The notes under the pieces: model-generated
What the model saw: the letters and a program-made list of their open reading frames with translations, nothing else
Told to the model about the DNA's origin: nothing
The model's database searches: none
Position numbers and translations under genes: made by a program
Part shown: piece by piece, positions 57,446-62,029 of the stretch
Numbering within the stretch: the first letter of the stretch is position 1
How the letters are laid out: every line of letters begins with the position of its first letter
DNA from: Phoronis australis
Lineage: Eukaryota; Phoronida; Phoronidae
NCBI GenBank assembly: GCA_002633005.1
Contig: NMRA01000930.1
Coordinates: 33,858 to 95,886 of the forward strand
Length of the DNA: 62,029 nucleotides
Direction: 5' to 3'

Positions 57446-59499
57446 TCTAAAAAAATTTCATGGGTGCTCCACTAATTCACTACAACCGTCCATATCAAAT
57501 GCAAAACTCATTAAATTTACACAAAACAGGTGTTCAGCAACCCACGAAAGATTGTTCTTTCTTCTGGGAGCATTTACAGTGTCCTGCTCTGGACAGCGAG
57601 TGATAAAAAATTCGCGGTCGAAACACAAAAATTCTGTCCAGAACCCAGATGCGTAGGCCTACAGTCAATGTCCGATGACTTACGGATGAACGGCAATTGC
57701 CGATTTATCACGGAAGGTTTCAGAATGGTCTGGATGAGTGTGGACTTATTAATATCGTGACCTTCTGCAACGAATCTGCAATTTCCATGCAGTACATTTA
57801 CGGTAAGTATTGGCTTTTCGGGTAGATTTTTGTGCTTTGATCGCAAATGTGTTGCGAACTCGCTGGAGTAGGTCACTATAAATGCTAGGCAATTTATTGC
57901 TTCGCCCTGGATGCTGAAGGCATTCAGGGGCGATAGTACATGTACATCCCCACAAAAAGTAACGAATTTGAAAATACAGCAAATAAAATCAAATGAAACA
58001 TGCATATGTGGTCATGGAGTTATAATTAGCATATACCATGAGTCTGGAGACGATTCAGTCAAAATAGTTTGAACAAATCGATAAAAATCTGTTACATTTT
58101 GCTCGAGTTTCTCTTCCCGGGTGCCATTTTGAGGAAGTTACGTGAAATCACGCATGTTGACGAAAAAGTCCAAGGGTGCCTTCGTAATTGCTATTAGAAG
58201 AAATAGCAATTACTCGTGGTTTGCTGGACCCGTCTTTTGAGTTTTGTGTTAGATGTGGTAGACTGAAATGAAGCAGTGGTGGAATTCCTAATCCCGCATG
58301 TCATATCTTGTAGTATATTGTAATTTGTATTGTTGGATTTGGAGACGATCAGAAGCTGAGGACGTCTGTGGAATAATTTGTATACTCTTACAGACATTGG
58401 CAAATTAAACAAAAAAGAAACCTACCATAAATCTGAAGTTCACTGCCAAAATCATTCACTATTCTGTCACACACGCTTGTTTCGAATTGTAGAAAACCTC
58501 TCAACGGCTCAAGTGTTCTCCAACGGAAATTTCAAAATGGCGGTTTTTAATGAGAGTCATCTGGTGGAATTTTTTTTTTAAAAAATAAAATCACAATGTA
58601 ATGCATCTGGTGGTAATTAAGTTTTCTTTCGTGAAAACTGAAAATTTTACCGTCACACATCTGAAGGTAATTTTTTTCAAAAAAACCTAGTGTTAAGTTA
58701 GTAAGCGTCCTCCTGTGGGCATGCGCAATGATGCCCACCCACGGATTTCCACTTTTCAGTATAGGTGACGCTGTGTCAGAGGGTAGCACTGTCCAACATT
58801 ACAAATAATAACATATTGTCATGTGCACACGGCCCTGTACTATAAAATTTCGAACGTGTGCATTTCACTCGTGCCTGCGTTCACCTTGTGGGGAAAGAAC
58901 AAAATTAAGAGTTCGTATACATTTCGTAACAATTGATAAAATTATTGGCATGATCATGTTAACAGACACTTTTAAATACTGCTCGTTTCTTAATTCAAAC
59001 GGGGAAAACAGGTCAAATAGCTGTAAAAAGAAGCTTTTTAAAAAATCACGCCTTCAGTTAGTGGTAGAATATGATACATGTACTATCTTTAATAACAAGT
59101 AACAGGACGATTTTGATGTATACACAAAACAAGTGATGAATTTAGGTTTCCGCAATGTTTTAACTGAATTAGTGTGAGAAGGGTGGCGACAATTTGTCGA
59201 CAAAAGTATGATGAAATAGGAATTGTCAGACAAATAGTGGGGAAAGCGAGGACAAAATCGGCCAACTTAATTCTAGATTAGTTTGTGTCGACTTTAACTA
59301 AAAATAATCACCCCAAATCACAATCAGGGAAAAGAAAGCCAGGTCCCAATTCAAGAGACATAATTTCGTCAAACTCTCGTCCGCCAAGAGTTTCCTCCTC
59401 CTGGACTTTTAGGGCCATTTTCTTAACTGAAATAAGAAGTCATTTTCAACAAACAACCACACTTTCTAAACAATTCGGGCAAGTCTTGTAAAATTGTAA
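57446..59499. other. No gene recognised
   Basis: Minus frame 57574-58005 (143 codons) is the longest here but has no domain and runs over a local repeat (GGCAATTGCCGATTT and GAATCTGCAATTTCC). A perfect 12-bp-arm hairpin GTAATTGCTATT / AATAGCAATTAC lies at 58184-58213. Otherwise nothing is supported. Confidence 0.45.
58184..58213. repeat. Perfect 12-bp hairpin
   Basis: GTAATTGCTATT, loop AGAAGA, AATAGCAATTAC. Isolated; role unknown. Confidence 0.7.
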
Positions 59500-60775
59500 C
59501 GAGAGCGCTCGGAGGAAGGACACTTGGCGGAATTAATCGAAAAGACAACGATGAGGGAGACGTCGACAATCATGACGATCAAGGCGGCAATTATGAATAA
59601 CACGATAACATTCATGTGACTAGCGAAGAAATCAAACAGAGAGACGGTCCAGTCTACAGTAGGACAGTGCTGGCTGGGTCAGTCTGGGTCAACTAGGCAT
59701 AACCAAAACAAAGTGAACTGAAAGTCAGCCAGCTGCGTCCTTGCATAGGTGACCGAAGTAACAACGGTATCCGAAAACCTGAATAATTCAAAAAGTAGAC
59801 GTCCTAGAAAATATCTTCTGAAAGCCCGTTCAAAGCTCTATCTAAAGTGGTAGTTTGGCAAACACGATAACATTCATGTGACTAATGAAGAAATCAAATA
59901 GAGAGCATACAATCAATTACAATAAAGAACAATAGATGGCGCAACATGACGGTCCAGTCTACACTAGGACGGTGCTGGCTGGGTCAGTCTGGGTCAACTA
60001 GGCATAACCAAAACAAAGTGAACTGAAAGCCAGCCAGCTGCGTGCTTGCATAGGTAACCGAATTGGAACAACGATATCAGTAAATCTCGAATAATTCAAA
60101 AAGTAGACGTCGTAGCGCAAAATGGAAAATATCTTCTGAAAGCCCGTTCAAAATTCTATCTAAACTGATGATACCGCCAAATTCCGTAAATTTTTCGAAA
60201 AAAAGGAAATTTTGCGTTTTTTTTAAGAAATTCAAAGTCAAATAACTCGAAAATGGTAAGTCTGAGAAAAAAATTGTTACAGACCATTTGAAAGAATATA
60301 CTTCAAAAAATCTACATGCAAAAAATCACGTCTTTCTCTTTCCGGTTTTTTGGCTTTGTATAATAGCATGTCATACGAAACTAATACCTGTAAAAATTCG
60401 AAGGAATTGGTCTTATAATGCGCCCTCTACATAAGAAAACGTTTTTAGGCCAAAATCGAGGTACGCATGCGCGATCGCCGATATTTCCGCCATCTTTAAC
60501 CGGAAGTTAACAATTTCCATTATACTTGTAGAAAACTTCCGGTCCATTTACTGTGCCGATTTTTAGCTTTTTACGTAAAAAAATGTAGCCTCCAGAAGCA
60601 TTTGAACCTTTAAATGGAAACAAAATGGCCGCCACAGCCGCCATCTTGGATCCGACTTTGACGAAAAACAATAGGCTTCCAGTACTTCCGGAAGTACGTG
60701 TTATGTTGAAATTTCGTGATGATCGGACGAAAATTGCGACCTGTATCGTGCGAACAAATAAATGACAAGTAAAAA
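59500..60775. repeat. Fourth copy of the 1.1-kb motif-rich repeat
   Basis: It begins with GAGAGCGCTCGGAGGAAGGA then CACTTGGCGGAATTAA and ends near GACCTGTATCGTGCG, matching units at 41030-43985 in order and orientation. It contains an internal duplication: GTGCTGGCTGGGTCAGTCTG and its surroundings occur at about 59667 and 59972. No TIR ends were seen around it, so it is outside the TIR element. Confidence 0.8.
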
Positions 60776-61050
60776 CTTAGTGACAGAGCAACATACTTGG
60801 CGAAATTTATTATTATTTATTTGAGGCTTACAAGCTCATTGACACAGTAGTTGACAAAGGGCAAGCGTTGGGAACAAACATCGAAGATATCTGGGTAGAA
60901 TGGTTCAAATTCCAGGAAACCATTGGATCAGATATACAAATTCCTCGGCAGTCTAGACAACAGAAGGATAGGACTAAAGTATGAGTAACCGCTGGGGATT
61001 AAAATTTTAGAGAGAAGTTTTCGATTCAAATTTTTTTGCATGGTACACTT
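60776..61050. other. No gene recognised
   Basis: Flank between two repeats. GGCTTACAAGCTCATTGACA to about 60960 may be old coding-derived repeat sequence, but nothing could be identified. Confidence 0.35.
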
Positions 61051-61345
61051 TAGGTCTCGCGACGGACCAGGCCAACATGATATGTGTAGATGTACATGAT
61101 ATGTGTAGATGTTGAGTTTCAGTGTACTTCTGGTCCCTCGGCGAAGTAGTCTTGTGATTTTTTTACCAAAGTGTGCTATTTATCTCAGCCTGTACTGTTT
61201 GGTTCCGCGACAGATCGACTATTTTTAGAGGGGTAATAAGCACAGGTGTACTCTTAGTCTCATGACGGACCAGGTCAGCTTTTTGTGTATTCTAAGTGTA
61301 CATCTGGTTCCTCTGCAAACTAGTCCAGTGTGTCTTTTCACCACT
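61050..61345. repeat. Degenerate tandem repeat, about 205 bp
   Basis: AGGTCTCGCGACGGACCAGG (61051) recurs as TAGTCTCATGACGGACCAGG (about 61256); AGTGTACTTCTGGTCCCTCG recurs as AGTGTACATCTGGTTCCTC. About one and a half units. A 23-base local duplication (GATATGTGTAGATG) lies at 61079-61115. Confidence 0.6.
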
Positions 61346-61929
61346 GTGCACAGGATGTTTTGGTTTCGTGAAACTGTTTTCAGATGGTTTGTTTACTGAT
61401 AGATTTGACGTTTTTAAATTGTTGTCAACGTGATTCAGCTTAATAAAGTGATACCTAATTATTTATTGTCGCTTTTAATAATAGACTATGAGTTGAGAGC
61501 ACCATCGTTCGCCAATTTTTCTCGTAACGAGACAGAACACATGCTTATTTCCGGACTAACAGTATAGGTCGTCGTTCTTAAACAACTTGAGGCTGCTGTT
61601 ACACGATCATCTGATATTCAAGTTTTTACGCCCCGTCGGTGCTCCTTATGCTCTTGAATATTTGGAAGTTGTCTAAACCCCTGTAGTGTATACACACCAC
61701 ACTTTTTCGTATACGACTTTTCGTATGCTAAAAAAGATGTGTGTAAGCAGATGTTCCAACAAAAATTTTTGCTGGTGGCGTGACTCATACCCAGATGTGC
61801 ACAATATGGTTTCACGGTCCTGTGACGAAATCGAGAAAGGTTTATAATTATCTTAAGAAAAACTCCAGAGACATGTTAAGTGCCAGAAACTTACAAGGAT
61901 GCGTGGACATTTCACTATTTGGCTACAAA

Positions 61930-62029
61930 GCAAAAAGGGTTTCCCCCTCCCGACCTCCCCCCGCTCGGCGCCACGCGACCTTGGCGGGAATCCTAAACCC
62001 CCCTTGCTGAAAACGTAGATCCGCCACTG
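61930..62029 (+). repeat. Dispersed repeat end at window edge
   Basis: CCTCCCCCCGCTCGG then CTAAACCCCCCTTGCTGAAA and GATCCGCC, the same end type as 1545-1583. The window therefore starts and stops inside members of these C/G-run repeats. Confidence 0.5.

Noticed and set aside
57574-58005. 143-codon minus frame
   Set aside because: No domain; overlaps a locally duplicated segment on both strands and has no splice or promoter context.

Overview
The window reads as nuclear DNA of a marine invertebrate, probably a deuterostome (hemichordate, echinoderm or cephalochordate level; I cannot decide which). It is AT-rich, intron-rich and crowded with decayed mobile elements. One multi-exon gene is visible, on the + strand. 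No bacterial-type operon, tRNA, rRNA or CRISPR array was seen. Two single N bases (17096, 17628) mark assembly joins.

Region 1 (1-8.3 kb): G-run repeats and a 2.1-kb terminal-inverted-repeat (TIR) element with another repeat nested inside it, then about 5.5 kb with no supportable gene. Region 2 (8.36-12.9 kb): a higher-order tandem array of about 1.2-kb units. It carries a strictly conserved 23-bp palindrome and repeated TGACCTTTGACCT (DR1, nuclear-receptor type) sites. Region 3 (13.16-23.87 kb): a giant inverted repeat, two arms of about 3.7 kb around a 3.3-kb spacer. Each arm holds a decayed copy of one protein family, with an SDNANCYHS motif, a C2H2-like motif and a conserved tail. The spacer contains two duplications, each abutting one N, which look like unmerged contig ends.

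Region 4 (26.1-48.3 kb): the host gene. Ten exons with compatible splice phases encode an LCCL-like domain, a short linker, two Ig-like domains and four eight-cysteine EGF-like modules, one module per exon. The Ig/EGF order resembles the ectodomain of Tie/angiopoietin-receptor-like proteins. No signal peptide, transmembrane or kinase exon was found, so both ends probably lie in unrecognised exons or outside the window. Its introns hold a tRNA-derived SINE, a piggyBac-like remnant, an I/Jockey-type LINE remnant, a THAP-encoding foldback element with TTAA ends (Kolobok-like), and a 5.7-kb TIR element. The TIR element is stuffed with about 1.1-kb repeats carrying NRF1-, YY1- and ETS-like sites. 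A half-exon duplicate sits just after the third EGF exon.

Region 5 (48.4-62 kb): a GGCCAGTA motif cluster, a Gypsy-class LTR retrotransposon (49978-54487) with Gmr1-like order (integrase before RNase H) and its reverse transcriptase deleted, a Penelope-like 3' end with a hammerhead-like core, hairpin repeats, and another copy of the NRF1/YY1/ETS repeat. The clearest novelty candidates are the LCCL-Ig-EGF gene, the DR1-loaded array, the promoter-motif-loaded repeat family and the uncharacterised element family in the giant inverted repeat.
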